From: Saccharopolyspora kobensis
Lineage (GTDB): Bacteria; Actinomycetota; Actinomycetes; Mycobacteriales; Pseudonocardiaceae
Direction: 5' to 3'
Assembly (NCBI RefSeq): GCF_900108315.1
Contig: NZ_FNVB01000016.1
Coordinates: forward strand, 1-64,000
DNA length: 64,000 nt
Part shown: in pieces, positions 32,839 to 41,163 of the stretch
Position numbering within the stretch: position 1 is the first letter of the stretch
Layout of the letters: each line of letters opens with the position of its first letter
The notes under the pieces: model-generated
Seen by the model: the letters and a program-made list of their open reading frames with translations, nothing else
Database searches by the model: none
Told to the model about the DNA's origin: nothing
Program-made: the position numbers and the translations under genes

Positions 32839-34115
32839 CGATCGCGCAGACCGCCACCGCCACCAAGCGCCGGTTCGGGGTGCTCGCCGCCGACTTCGCG
32901 GTGCTGGGCCTGAACTACGCCGACCGCGCCGCGTTCGGCATCGCCGGGCCGCTGATCATCGCCGAGTTCGGCTTCTCCAACGCCGCCTTCGGGTGGCTGG
33001 CCAGCATCTTCGCCCTGGCCTACTCGCCGTTCGGGTTCATCGGCGGCTGGCTGGCCGACCGGTTCGGGCCGCGCAACGTGATGGGCTGGGCGGTGATCGC
33101 CTGGTCGGCGTTCACCGCGCTGACCGCAGCGGGCGTCGGTTTCGTCAGCCTGCTGATCATCCGCTTCCTGTTCGGCGCCGGGGAGGGCCCGCAGGCCACC
33201 GTCACGGCGAAGCTGATGCACAACTGGTTCCCGAAGCGGGAGCTGGGCACCGCGCTGGGCATCGCCAACGCCGCCACGCCGCTGGGCGGCGCGGTCGCCA
33301 CGCCGGTGGTGGTCGGCATCATGCACGCCACGCAGGGCAACTGGCGGCTGCCGTTCCTGATCTTCGGCGCGCTGGGCGTGCTGGCCGCGATCGGCTGGTT
33401 CTGGGTCGTGCGCGACACCCCGGAGCAGCACCCGAAGGTCAACGAGGCCGAGGTCCGGGTCATCCGGCAGGACCAGGACGAGGTGGCGGCGGCCGAGCAG
33501 GAGGACGCGCCGGGGTTCTGGAGCTGCGTGGCCAAGCCCGCGGTGTGGGCGACGGCGATCGCCTACTTCGGGTACGCGTGGATCCTGTGGACATTCGTGT
33601 CCTGGTTCCCGAACTACCTGGTGCAGGAGCGGGGCATCGACCTGGACGGGCTGGCGATCGCCGGCGCGATCCCGTGGGTCGGCGGGTGCGTCGGGCTGAT
33701 CGCGGGCGGGGCGCTCACCGACTGGCTGGTGCGCCGGATGGGCGATCCCGAGGCGCCGCGCCGCTGGCTGGTGATCATCTGCCTGGCGGCGACGGCGGTG
33801 CTGTTCGCGCTGGTGTCGATGGTGACGACCACCTTCGCGGCGGTCGCGGTGATGACCGTCGTGGTGTTCCTGCTGTACCTGACGGGTGCGCAGTACTGGA
33901 TCATCGTGGGCGAGGCGGTGCCCGCCGCCCGCTACGGCGCGGTCTCCGGGGCGGTGCAGATGTTCGCCACCTCCGCGTCGATCTTCGCGCCGCTGGTCAC
34001 CGGCTACCTGGCCGATTCCTCGCTGGGCTGGGGCGGGGTGTTCGTGGTCGCGGGTTCGATCACCATCATCGGGCCGGTCCTGCTGCTGTTCGCCGGACGG
34101 CGGCGGCGCGCGTGA
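32835..34115 (+). CDS. MFS transporter (anion:cation symporter type)
   Basis: A 426-residue membrane carrier with about 12 TM helices. MFS marks are GGWLADRFGPRNV after helix 2 and FGAGEGPQATVTAKLMHNWFP around helices 4-5. The GEGP..P....WFP pattern is typical of the ACS family (glucarate, phthalate or sialic-acid-type anion uptake). It is translationally coupled to the M20 hydrolase, so it probably imports that enzyme's substrate, perhaps an N-acyl-amino acid anion. Confidence 0.9.
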   Translation: MTIAQTATATKRRFGVLAADFAVLGLNYADRAAFGIAGPLIIAEFGFSNAAFGWLASIFALAYSPFGFIGGWLADRFGPRNVMGWAVIAWSAFTALTAAGVGFVSLLIIRFLFGAGEGPQATVTAKLMHNWFPKRELGTALGIANAATPLGGAVATPVVVGIMHATQGNWRLPFLIFGALGVLAAIGWFWVVRDTPEQHPKVNEAEVRVIRQDQDEVAAAEQEDAPGFWSCVAKPAVWATAIAYFGYAWILWTFVSWFPNYLVQERGIDLDGLAIAGAIPWVGGCVGLIAGGALTDWLVRRMGDPEAPRRWLVIICLAATAVLFALVSMVTTTFAAVAVMTVVVFLLYLTGAQYWIIVGEAVPAARYGAVSGAVQMFATSASIFAPLVTGYLADSSLGWGGVFVVAGSITIIGPVLLLFAGRRRRA

Positions 34116-34119
34116 GCGA

Positions 34120-34157
34120 CGGGCGCGGAAGCGGGATCGCCGGCGCTTCCGCGCCCG
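34120..34157. terminator. Bidirectional terminator
   Basis: CGGGCGCGGAAGCG / CGCTTCCGCGCCCG with a 10-nt loop between the convergent MFS and ChaA genes. Confidence 0.8.
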
Positions 34158-34162
34158 CGGCG

Positions 34163-35260
34163 TCACGGGTTGACGGCGAGGAACAGGAACGCCGCCAGCA
34201 GCGCGAGGTGCACGCCGCCCTGCAGGCGGGTGGCCCGGCCGGGGACCACGGTGAGCACGCTGACCACGATGGTCAGCGCGAACAGGACGATCTGGGTGGC
34301 GCCCAGCCCCAGGTGCAGCGGGCCCTGCAGCCAGATCGAGGCGACCGCGATCGCCGGGATGGTCAGGCCGATGCTGGCGATCGCCGAGCCGTAGGCCAGG
34401 TTGAGGCTGATCTGCATCCGCCGCCGCACCGAGGCGCGCACCGCGGCGATGGTCTCCGGCAGCAGCACCAGCATCGCGATGACCACGCCGACGAAGGAGT
34501 TCGGGAAGCCCGCCGCGGCGACCGCGGCCTCGATGGCCGGGGACTCCACCTTCGCCAGGCCGACCACCGCGACCAGGGCGATCAGCAGCAGGACGAGGCT
34601 CGCGGCGGTCCGCCGACCGGTCGGCGGCTCGGCGTGGTCGTCCTCGGGTTCGACGGTGCCCTTGTCGGTCACCGGGAGGAAGAAGTCGCGGTGCCGCCTG
34701 GTCTGGGTGGACACGAACAGCGTGTAGAGCACGACCGAGGCCAGCGCGGCGAACACCAGCTGGTTCGGCGAGTACTCCGGCCCGGGCACGGTGGTGGTGA
34801 AGGCCGGCAGCACCAGGGTCAGCGCACCCATCGTCGCCACCGTCGCCACCGCGGCGCCGGTGCCCTCGGCGTTGAACATCGGCAGCCCGTAGCGCAGCGC
34901 CCCCACCAGCAGGGACAGTCCGGCGATGCCGTTGGTGGTGATCATGATCGCGGCGAAGATGGTGTCCCGCGCCAGCGACGCGGCCCCATCACCACCGGAG
35001 ATCATCATGCTGACGATCAGCGCGACCTCGATCACGGTGACGGCCACCGCGAGCACCAGCGAGCCGTAGGGCTCGCCCACCTTGTGCGCGACGACCTCGG
35101 CGTGGTGCACCGCGGTCAGCACCGCACCGGCCAGCAGCACGGCGACGACGATCACCATGCCGGTGCCCAGGCCGTCCTTCATGGGCCAGGCGATGGCCAG
35201 CGCGATCATCGCCAGCACCGGTATCAAGACGTTCAGGGACAACAACGATCGCAGCGACAT
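34163..35260 (-). CDS. Calcium/proton antiporter (ChaA/CaCA family)
   Basis: A 365-residue membrane protein with about 11 TM helices. The two alpha-repeats with the acidic residues are visible: GEPYGSLVLAVAVTVIEVAL in the first half and PETIAAVRASVRRRMQISLNLAYGSAIASIGLTIP in the second. It exchanges Ca2+ (or Na+/K+) for H+. ATG 35260 gives the expected N-terminus; the longer frame adds unrelated residues. It is not obviously linked to the surrounding amino-acid genes. Confidence 0.9.
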   Translation of the reverse strand: MSLRSLLSLNVLIPVLAMIALAIAWPMKDGLGTGMVIVVAVLLAGAVLTAVHHAEVVAHKVGEPYGSLVLAVAVTVIEVALIVSMMISGGDGAASLARDTIFAAIMITTNGIAGLSLLVGALRYGLPMFNAEGTGAAVATVATMGALTLVLPAFTTTVPGPEYSPNQLVFAALASVVLYTLFVSTQTRRHRDFFLPVTDKGTVEPEDDHAEPPTGRRTAASLVLLLIALVAVVGLAKVESPAIEAAVAAAGFPNSFVGVVIAMLVLLPETIAAVRASVRRRMQISLNLAYGSAIASIGLTIPAIAVASIWLQGPLHLGLGATQIVLFALTIVVSVLTVVPGRATRLQGGVHLALLAAFLFLAVNP

Positions 35261-35386
35261 GTGTCCACAGTAGAAGCCGAGATCGATTCGCGCGGGGCCG
35301 GGTACGGGCATATCGGGCACCGGCCGGCAGAACGCGCCGCCGCCGCGACCAGCGGCGACGATGATCACTCGTTCGAGTGAAGAGCG

Positions 35387-35429
35387 AAGGGCACCTCCTG
35401 CCGGGCGATCCGGCGGGAAGTGCCCTTCA
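35387..35429 (-). terminator. Terminator of the IclR-RidA operon
   Basis: GAAGGGCAC / GTGCCCTTC outer stem with an inner GCCGG / CCGGC stem, 12 bp past the RidA stop. Confidence 0.75.
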
Positions 35430-35440
35430 CCTCAATCCGC

Positions 35441-35827
35441 TCAGTCGAGGACGGCGAGCGCGTCGATCTCGACGAGGAGACCGGCGGGCAGTCCGACGTA
35501 GACGGTGGTGCGGGCCGGGAAGGGCTCGCCGACCACGCGGGCGTAGGTCTCGTTCATCTCCGCGAACTGGGAGACGTCCGTCAGGTACACGCGCAGCATC
35601 AGCACGTCCTCGATGGAGCCGCCCTCGGCCTCCAGGATCGCGATCACGTTGCGCAGGCACTGCTCGGTCTGCTCCGGGACACCGCCCTCGACCAGCTTGC
35701 CGGTCGCCGGGTCGACCGCGGTCTGCCCGGAGACCTGCAAGATGTTGCCCTTGCGGACGCCCTGCGAGAGCGGAATGCTCGCCGGCGGCTTGGGGGCTTT
35801 GTCGGTGCTGACGACGGTCCTGGCCAT
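35441..35827 (-). CDS. RidA family enamine/imine deaminase
   Basis: A 128-residue YjgF/RidA protein. It shows the family stretches ILQVSGQTAVDPATGKLV, EQTEQCLRNVIAILEAEGGS and FPARTTVYVGLPAGLLVEIDALAV; the RTTV arginine binds the substrate carboxylate. RidA hydrolyses reactive 2-aminoacrylate-type enamines released by PLP dehydratases. That fits the divergent DSD1-type deaminase, so RidA probably detoxifies its intermediate. ATG overlaps the IclR stop (TGATG). Confidence 0.93.
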   Translation of the reverse strand: MARTVVSTDKAPKPPASIPLSQGVRKGNILQVSGQTAVDPATGKLVEGGVPEQTEQCLRNVIAILEAEGGSIEDVLMLRVYLTDVSQFAEMNETYARVVGEPFPARTTVYVGLPAGLLVEIDALAVLD

Positions 35828-36591
35828 CAGGTTTCCTTCCTCTTGTCCGTTGGCTGCCAACCCAGCTCGGCGGAGACCCCGCCCGCTGCGCGCAGCACGT
35901 CGTCGACGAGCCCGAGCAGGCCGTCGAAGTCCAGCAGTACTTTCGGCACCGACAGCGAGACGGCCGCGATGGTCTCGCCGCGGTGGTTGCGGATCGGCGC
36001 GGCGACGCAGTGGATGAAGTCCTCGTGCTCGCTGCGGTCGACCGCGTAGCCCTGGTCGCGCACCCGGTCCAGCTCGGCCAGGAAGCGCGCCGCGGAGTCG
36101 ATCGTGTTCGCGGTCAGCTTCGGGTAGGCCAGCTGTTCGGCGAACTGCCCGCGCTGCGCAGGTGGCCAGTCCGCGACCAGCGCCTTGCCGACCGCGGTGC
36201 AGTGCACCGGGGCGCGGCGGCCGATGCGGGAGTACATCCGCACCGGGTGCTTGCTGTCGACCTTGTCGATGTAGATGACGTGGTCGTCCTCCAGCGTCGC
36301 CAGGTGCACGGTGTGGCCGCTGATGCCGTTGAGCTCCAGCAGGTGCGCGCGGGCGACGTCGCGGACGTCGAGGTCTTCCAGCGCCTGGTGCGCGAGGTCG
36401 AACAGCGCGCTGCCGAGGCGGTAGTGGTGCACGTCCTCGCGGCGGACGAAGCGCCCGGCCTCCAGGCTGCGCAGCAGGCGCATCGCGGTGGACTTGTGCA
36501 CGCCGAGGCGCTGGGCGAGCTGGTCGAGGGTCTGCGGTCCGGCGGCCAGCGAGGTCAGCACGGCCAGACCTCGCTCCAAGCTCTGACTCAC
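35827..36591 (-). CDS. IclR family transcriptional regulator
   Basis: A 254-residue regulator: N-terminal winged helix (about 1-65, QTLDQLAQRLGVHKSTAMRLLRSLE) and C-terminal GAF-like effector domain (HTVHLATLEDDHVIYIDKVDS, RAPVHCTAVGKALVA, then YAVDRSEHEDFIHCVAAPI). GTG 36591 is chosen for GGAGGGAG upstream. It is divergent from the D-amino-acid catabolic operon and coupled to RidA. Likely targets are the palindromes at 36625-36678 and 31573-31589. The effector is probably an amino acid or N-acyl derivative. Confidence 0.92.
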   Translation of the reverse strand: MSQSLERGLAVLTSLAAGPQTLDQLAQRLGVHKSTAMRLLRSLEAGRFVRREDVHHYRLGSALFDLAHQALEDLDVRDVARAHLLELNGISGHTVHLATLEDDHVIYIDKVDSKHPVRMYSRIGRRAPVHCTAVGKALVADWPPAQRGQFAEQLAYPKLTANTIDSAARFLAELDRVRDQGYAVDRSEHEDFIHCVAAPIRNHRGETIAAVSLSVPKVLLDFDGLLGLVDDVLRAAGGVSAELGWQPTDKRKET

Positions 36592-36624
36592 CGGCCGCTC
36601 CCTCCGTTGACGCGTTGCGCGGCG

Positions 36625-36678
36625 TGATGGTACACACCTAACCATCATTTTGCGCAATCAGCGTTGCATTCTACGCAA
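36625..36678. promoter_or_regulatory. IclR/deaminase divergent operator region
   Basis: Three symmetric sites lie in this stretch: TGATGGT-N9-ACCATCA (36625-36647), the palindrome TTGCGCAA (36650-36657) and TTGCATTCTACGCAA (36664-36678). The last shares its TTGC-N7-GCAA frame with the site before the M20-MFS operon. Together they probably bind the IclR protein and control both divergent operons. Confidence 0.6.
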
Positions 36679-36690
36679 TAGGAGACCTTG

Positions 36691-38001
36691 GTGTCAGCAC
36701 GGGGTATCAACATCGAGGCGGTCCGCGCCCTGCACGACGAGCGCATCGACTGGCGCTTCAAGGGCATGCCCTCGGACGCCTTCGGCACCACTGTCGGCGA
36801 GTTCCTGGCCACCCGCCCGACGGTCTTCGACGGCGGCTTCGTCGGACCGCTGCTGACGCTCGACCGCAGCGCCCTGGAGCACAACCTGCGGACCATGGCC
36901 GACTGGTGCGCCGAGCACGGCGTGCAGCTCGCCCCGCACGGCAAGACCACGATGGCACCGCAGCTGTTCGGCCAGCAGCTCGCGCACGGCTCGTGGGGCA
37001 TCACCGCGGCCAGCATCAGCCAGCTGCGCGTCTACCGCGCGTTCGGCGTCGAGCGGATCCTGTTCGCCAACGAGCTGGTCGACCCCAGCGGCCTGGCCTG
37101 GCTGGCCGACGAGCTCGACCGCGACCCGCAGTTCCGGTTCTGCTGCTACGCCGACTCGCTGCGCGGCGTGCACCTGATGGCCGAGGCGCTGGCCTCGCAC
37201 GGCGCTTCCCGACCGGTCGACGTGCTGGTCGAGCTGGGCAATCCCGACGGGCGCACGGGTGCGCGCACGAAGGCCGAGGCCCGCGAGATCGCCGATGCCG
37301 TGCTGGCCAACCCGATGCTGCGACTGGTCGGCGTGGCCGGATACGAGGGCGAGGTCGCGCACGACATCAGCGACGGCTCGCTGTCCGCCGTGGACGGATA
37401 CCTGGAGCGGGTGCGCGAGCTGGTCGCCGAGCTGGCCGAGGCCGGGCACTTCGCCGGGCTGGACGAGGTGATCGTCACCGCGGGCGGCAGCTCCTACTTC
37501 GACCAGGTCGCCGAGGCGCTGATCAAGCCGTGGCCGCCCGGGCTGCCCGTGATCCCGGTGATCCGCAGCGGCGGTTACCTGCTGCACGACGACGGCTTCT
37601 ACCGGCTCCGCTCGCCGTTCGGCCGGGAGCACCGGCTGGCCGGGCAGGAGCGGCCGTTCCGGCCCGCGATGCGGGCGTGGGCGCAGGTCATGTCCCGCCC
37701 GGAACCCGGCCTGGCGCTGCTGACCATGGGCCGCCGCGACGCCTCCTTCGACCAGGACCTGCCGGAACCGCAGGTGATCCGCGGCGCCGACGGCGTGGTG
37801 CGCGAGCTGCCGGACGGTTCCGCCCGGGTCCGGGCGCTGGCCGACCAGCACACCTTCCTGGAGCTCACCGGCGCGGACCCGCAGGTGGGCGACTGGATCG
37901 GCTTCGGGCTCTCGCACCCGTGCACGGTCTTCGACAAGTGGTCGCTGATCCCGGTGGTCGACGACGGCGTGGTGATCGACCTGATCCGCACGTTCTTCTA
38001 G
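36691..38001 (+). CDS. PLP-dependent D-amino acid deaminase/dehydratase (DSD1-like)
   Basis: A 436-residue fold-type III PLP enzyme. The N-terminal alanine-racemase-like barrel carries the PLP lysine in QLAPHGKTTMAPQL. The C-terminal domain has the zinc-type ligands of D-serine dehydratases/D-threonine aldolases: LADQHTFLEL and SHPCTVFDKW. It should turn D-serine or D-threonine (or related amino acids) into 2-oxo acid plus ammonia. GTG 36691 (or TTG 36688) follows GGAGA. First gene of an operon with D-aminoacylase (34-bp gap) and a GntP permease. Aldolase activity cannot be excluded. Confidence 0.88.
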   Translation: MSARGINIEAVRALHDERIDWRFKGMPSDAFGTTVGEFLATRPTVFDGGFVGPLLTLDRSALEHNLRTMADWCAEHGVQLAPHGKTTMAPQLFGQQLAHGSWGITAASISQLRVYRAFGVERILFANELVDPSGLAWLADELDRDPQFRFCCYADSLRGVHLMAEALASHGASRPVDVLVELGNPDGRTGARTKAEAREIADAVLANPMLRLVGVAGYEGEVAHDISDGSLSAVDGYLERVRELVAELAEAGHFAGLDEVIVTAGGSSYFDQVAEALIKPWPPGLPVIPVIRSGGYLLHDDGFYRLRSPFGREHRLAGQERPFRPAMRAWAQVMSRPEPGLALLTMGRRDASFDQDLPEPQVIRGADGVVRELPDGSARVRALADQHTFLELTGADPQVGDWIGFGLSHPCTVFDKWSLIPVVDDGVVIDLIRTFF

Positions 38002-38035
38002 AACCACGACACCAGAACCGCTGGAGGGCTCCACG

Positions 38036-39622
38036 ATGGACATAGTGGTCCGCGGGGCGCGGGTCGTCGACGGCGACGGCGGCCCGGCCTATCGCGCCGA
38101 CGTCGGCGTCGATCGAGGCCTGATCACCGAGATCGCCGAACCCGGCCGGTTGCGCGGCAAGCGCGCGATCGACGCCGACGGGCTGGTGCTCTCCCCCGGT
38201 TTCATCGACATGCACGCGCATTCCGACCTGCAGCTGCTCGCCGAGCCGGACCACACCGCGAAGGTGTCGCAGGGCGTGACGCTGGAGGTCATCGGCCAGG
38301 ACGGGCTGTCCTACGCCCCGGTCGACGACGCCACGCTGGCGACGCTGCGCACCCAGATCGCCGGGTGGAACGACGACCCGCCCGGCTTCGACTGGAACTG
38401 GCGCAGCGTCGCCGAATACCTCGACCGCCTCGACACCGGGATCGCCGCCAACGCGGCGTACCTGGTGCCGCAGGGCACCCTCCGGCTGCTGTGCGTGGGC
38501 TACGACGACCGCCCGGCGACAGCGGACGAGGTGGACCGGATGCGCGACGTCCTGGCCCGGTCGCTGGACGAGGGCGCGTTCGGCATGTCCTCTGGCCTGA
38601 CCTACACGCCCGGCATGTACGCCGACACCGCCGAGCTCGCCGCGCTGTGCGAGGTGGTCGCGCAGCGCGGCGGCTACTACAGCCCGCACCACCGCAGCTA
38701 CGGCGCGGGCGCGCTGGACGCCTACGCGGAGATGATCGAGGTCAGCAAGCGCTCCGGCTGCCCGCTGCACCTGGCGCACGCCACGATGAACTTCAGCGTC
38801 AACCGCGGCAGGGCCGCCGAGCTGCTGTCCATGCTGGACAGCGCGCTCGACGAGGGCTGCGACATCACGCTGGACACCTACCCGTACCTGCCGGGCAGCA
38901 CCTCGCTGCACGCGCTGCTGCCCAGCTGGGCGATGGCGGGCGGCGTCGAGGCCACCCTGGCGCGGCTGCGCGACCCGGAGCAGCGCGAGCGGATCCGCGT
39001 CGTGCTGGAGGAGGAGGGCTCCGACGGCTGCCACGGGGTGCCCGTCGAGTGGGACACCATCGAGATCAACGGTGTCCGGCGAGCGAGCAACAGCCACCTC
39101 GTCGGCTTCAGCGTCGCCGAGTCCGCCCGCGCGGCCGGAAAACCGCCCGCGGAGCACTACTTCGACGTGCTGGTGTCCGAGGAGCTCGGCAGCTCCTGCC
39201 TGATGCACGTCGGGCACGAGGACAACGTGCGCGCGATCATGCGCCACCCGGTGCACACCGCCGGCAGTGACGGCCTGCTCGTCGGCGCGCGCCCGCACCC
39301 GCGCGCGTGGGGCACCTTCCCCCGCTACCTCGGTCACTACGTGCGCGAGCTCGGCGTGCTCGGGCTGGAGGAGTGCGTGCAGCACATGACCTCCCGCGCC
39401 GCCGACCGGCTCGGGCTGACCGACCGCGGCCGGATCCGCCCCGGGTTCGCCGCCGACCTGGTGCTCTTCGACCCCGACACCGTCGTGGACACCGCCACCT
39501 TCGACGAGCCCCGCCAGCAGGCCGCGGGAATCCCGCACGTGCTGGTCAACGGGGTGCCGGTGATCGAGGACGGTCACCGCACCGACGCACTGCCCGGCGG
39601 CGCCCTGCGCAAGGCGCGCTGA
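38036..39622 (+). CDS. D-aminoacylase (N-acyl-D-amino-acid deacylase)
   Basis: A 528-residue amidohydrolase-superfamily enzyme. Metal-binding motif GFIDMHAHSDLQLL (about 57-70), QGVTLEVIGQDGLSY with the conserved glutamate-type loop, and SSGLTYTPGMYADTAEL match D-aminoacylases. Also matching are YSPHHRSYG and the C-terminal AGSDGLLVGARPHPRAWGTF. It releases free D-amino acids from N-acyl-D-amino acids, which the upstream deaminase can then use. GAGG precedes the ATG. Confidence 0.93.
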   Translation: MDIVVRGARVVDGDGGPAYRADVGVDRGLITEIAEPGRLRGKRAIDADGLVLSPGFIDMHAHSDLQLLAEPDHTAKVSQGVTLEVIGQDGLSYAPVDDATLATLRTQIAGWNDDPPGFDWNWRSVAEYLDRLDTGIAANAAYLVPQGTLRLLCVGYDDRPATADEVDRMRDVLARSLDEGAFGMSSGLTYTPGMYADTAELAALCEVVAQRGGYYSPHHRSYGAGALDAYAEMIEVSKRSGCPLHLAHATMNFSVNRGRAAELLSMLDSALDEGCDITLDTYPYLPGSTSLHALLPSWAMAGGVEATLARLRDPEQRERIRVVLEEEGSDGCHGVPVEWDTIEINGVRRASNSHLVGFSVAESARAAGKPPAEHYFDVLVSEELGSSCLMHVGHEDNVRAIMRHPVHTAGSDGLLVGARPHPRAWGTFPRYLGHYVRELGVLGLEECVQHMTSRAADRLGLTDRGRIRPGFAADLVLFDPDTVVDTATFDEPRQQAAGIPHVLVNGVPVIEDGHRTDALPGGALRKAR

Positions 39623-39670
39623 CGGCTCCCCTCCAGCCGAGGTTCTTCTCCTCCCACTAGGAGTCCCGTC

Positions 39671-41086
39671 GTGGACGATTTTCTGCACTGGCTCCAGCAC
39701 GAGACCGCCGGCCTGCTCGTGCTGTGCGCGGTCGGCATCGCCGTGCTGCTGCTCATGATCATCCGGTTCCGGGTGGAACCGTTCATCGCGCTGATCGTCT
39801 CCGGCCTGCTGATCGCGCTGGCCGCCGGGCTGTCCGTCGAGGACATCGTCGGCACCGCGCAGAAGAGCAGCGAATCGCTGCTGGAGAACGGCTTCGCCGG
39901 GATCCTCGGGCACATCACCGCCATCGTCGGTCTCGGCACCATCCTCGGCTCGATGCTGGAGGCCTCCGGCGGTGCCCAGCTGCTGACCCGAAAGCTGCTC
40001 GGCGCCTTCGGCGAGAAGCGCGCGCCGCTGGCGATGGGCCTGTCCGGGCTGGTCTTCGGCATCCCGGTGTTCTTCGACATCGGCATCTTCGTGCTGGCGC
40101 CGCTGGTGTACGTGGTGGCGCGGCAGGGCGGCAAGTCGATCCTGCTGTACTGCCTGCCGCTGGTGGCCGGGCTGTCCATGACGCACGCGTTCCTGCCCCC
40201 GCACCCCGGCCCGGTGGTCGCCGCGAGCCTGCTCGGCGTCGACCTCGGCTGGATCATCCTGATGGGCCTGGCCTGCGGGATTCCGGCGTTCGTGGTCAGC
40301 GGCCTGCTCTTCCCGATGTGGATCGGCAAGCGCATCGAGCTGCCGGTGCCGGAGGACATGCTGGCCGCCGCCGAGGAACTGGCGCGCAAGAACGAGACCG
40401 AGGGCCGCCCGGAGCCGAAGCTGGCCACCGTCGCGCTCATCATCGGGCTGCCGATGGTGCTGATCCTCGGCGCCACCTTCGGCAGCATCACGCTGCCCGC
40501 GGGCGGCACGCCGCTGGCGGTGCTGACCTTGCTCGGCAACCCGACGGTGGCGCTGACCATCGCGGTGCTGCTGGCGTTCTGGCTGCTGGGCACCCGGCGC
40601 GGGATGACCGGCAAGGAGATCTCCGAGCTGACCGGCAACTCGCTGCGCCCGCTGGGCATGATCCTGCTGGTGGTCGGCGCGGGCGGCTTCTTCGGCAAGG
40701 TGCTGGCCGAGACCGGCGTCGGCGAGGCGCTGGCCGGATCGCTGCAGTCCACCGGGCTGCCGCTGCTGGTGTCGGCGTACGTGATCAGCTCCGGGCTGCG
40801 CATCGCGCAGGGCTCGGCGACGGTGGCGATCGTGACCACCGGCGGCATCGTCGCACCGCTGCTGCACGCCGGGGACCACTCGCAGGCCCAGCTCGCGCTG
40901 ATCGCGGTCTCCATCGCGTCGGGCTCGATCATCGCCTCGCACGTCAACGACGGCGGGTTCTGGATCATCAGCCGCTACTTCGGCATCCCGGTCAAGGACA
41001 TGCTCAAGTCCTGGACGGTGCTGGAGACGATCCTCTCGCTGGTCGGCTTCGGCATGGCGGCGCTGCTCTCCGCCTTGCTCCCCTAG
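39671..41086 (+). CDS. GntP-family permease (gluconate/D-serine type)
   Basis: A 471-residue carrier with about 12-14 TM helices. GntP signatures are GFAGILGHITAIVGLGTILGSMLE, GIPVFFDIGIFVLAPLVY, THAFLPPHPGPVVAA and SGLRIAQGSATVAIVTT. The family takes up gluconate, or D-serine in the DsdX subgroup. In this operon, D-amino acid or acyl-D-amino acid uptake is the better guess. GTG start with AGGAG upstream. Confidence 0.92.
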   Translation: MDDFLHWLQHETAGLLVLCAVGIAVLLLMIIRFRVEPFIALIVSGLLIALAAGLSVEDIVGTAQKSSESLLENGFAGILGHITAIVGLGTILGSMLEASGGAQLLTRKLLGAFGEKRAPLAMGLSGLVFGIPVFFDIGIFVLAPLVYVVARQGGKSILLYCLPLVAGLSMTHAFLPPHPGPVVAASLLGVDLGWIILMGLACGIPAFVVSGLLFPMWIGKRIELPVPEDMLAAAEELARKNETEGRPEPKLATVALIIGLPMVLILGATFGSITLPAGGTPLAVLTLLGNPTVALTIAVLLAFWLLGTRRGMTGKEISELTGNSLRPLGMILLVVGAGGFFGKVLAETGVGEALAGSLQSTGLPLLVSAYVISSGLRIAQGSATVAIVTTGGIVAPLLHAGDHSQAQLALIAVSIASGSIIASHVNDGGFWIISRYFGIPVKDMLKSWTVLETILSLVGFGMAALLSALLP

Positions 41087-41104
41087 TCCGGAAAACCTTG
41101 CTAT

Positions 41105-41145
41105 GGCGTCGGATTCGCCCGTAGTGTTCGCCGGGATCCGACGCC
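41105..41145. terminator. Hairpin between the permease and the amidohydrolase gene
   Basis: Perfect 10-bp arms GGCGTCGGAT / ATCCGACGCC with a 21-nt loop. It likely ends the permease operon; it could also sit in the leader of the next gene. Confidence 0.6.
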
Positions 41146-41163
41146 GAGGCGAGGAGTGCCCGA

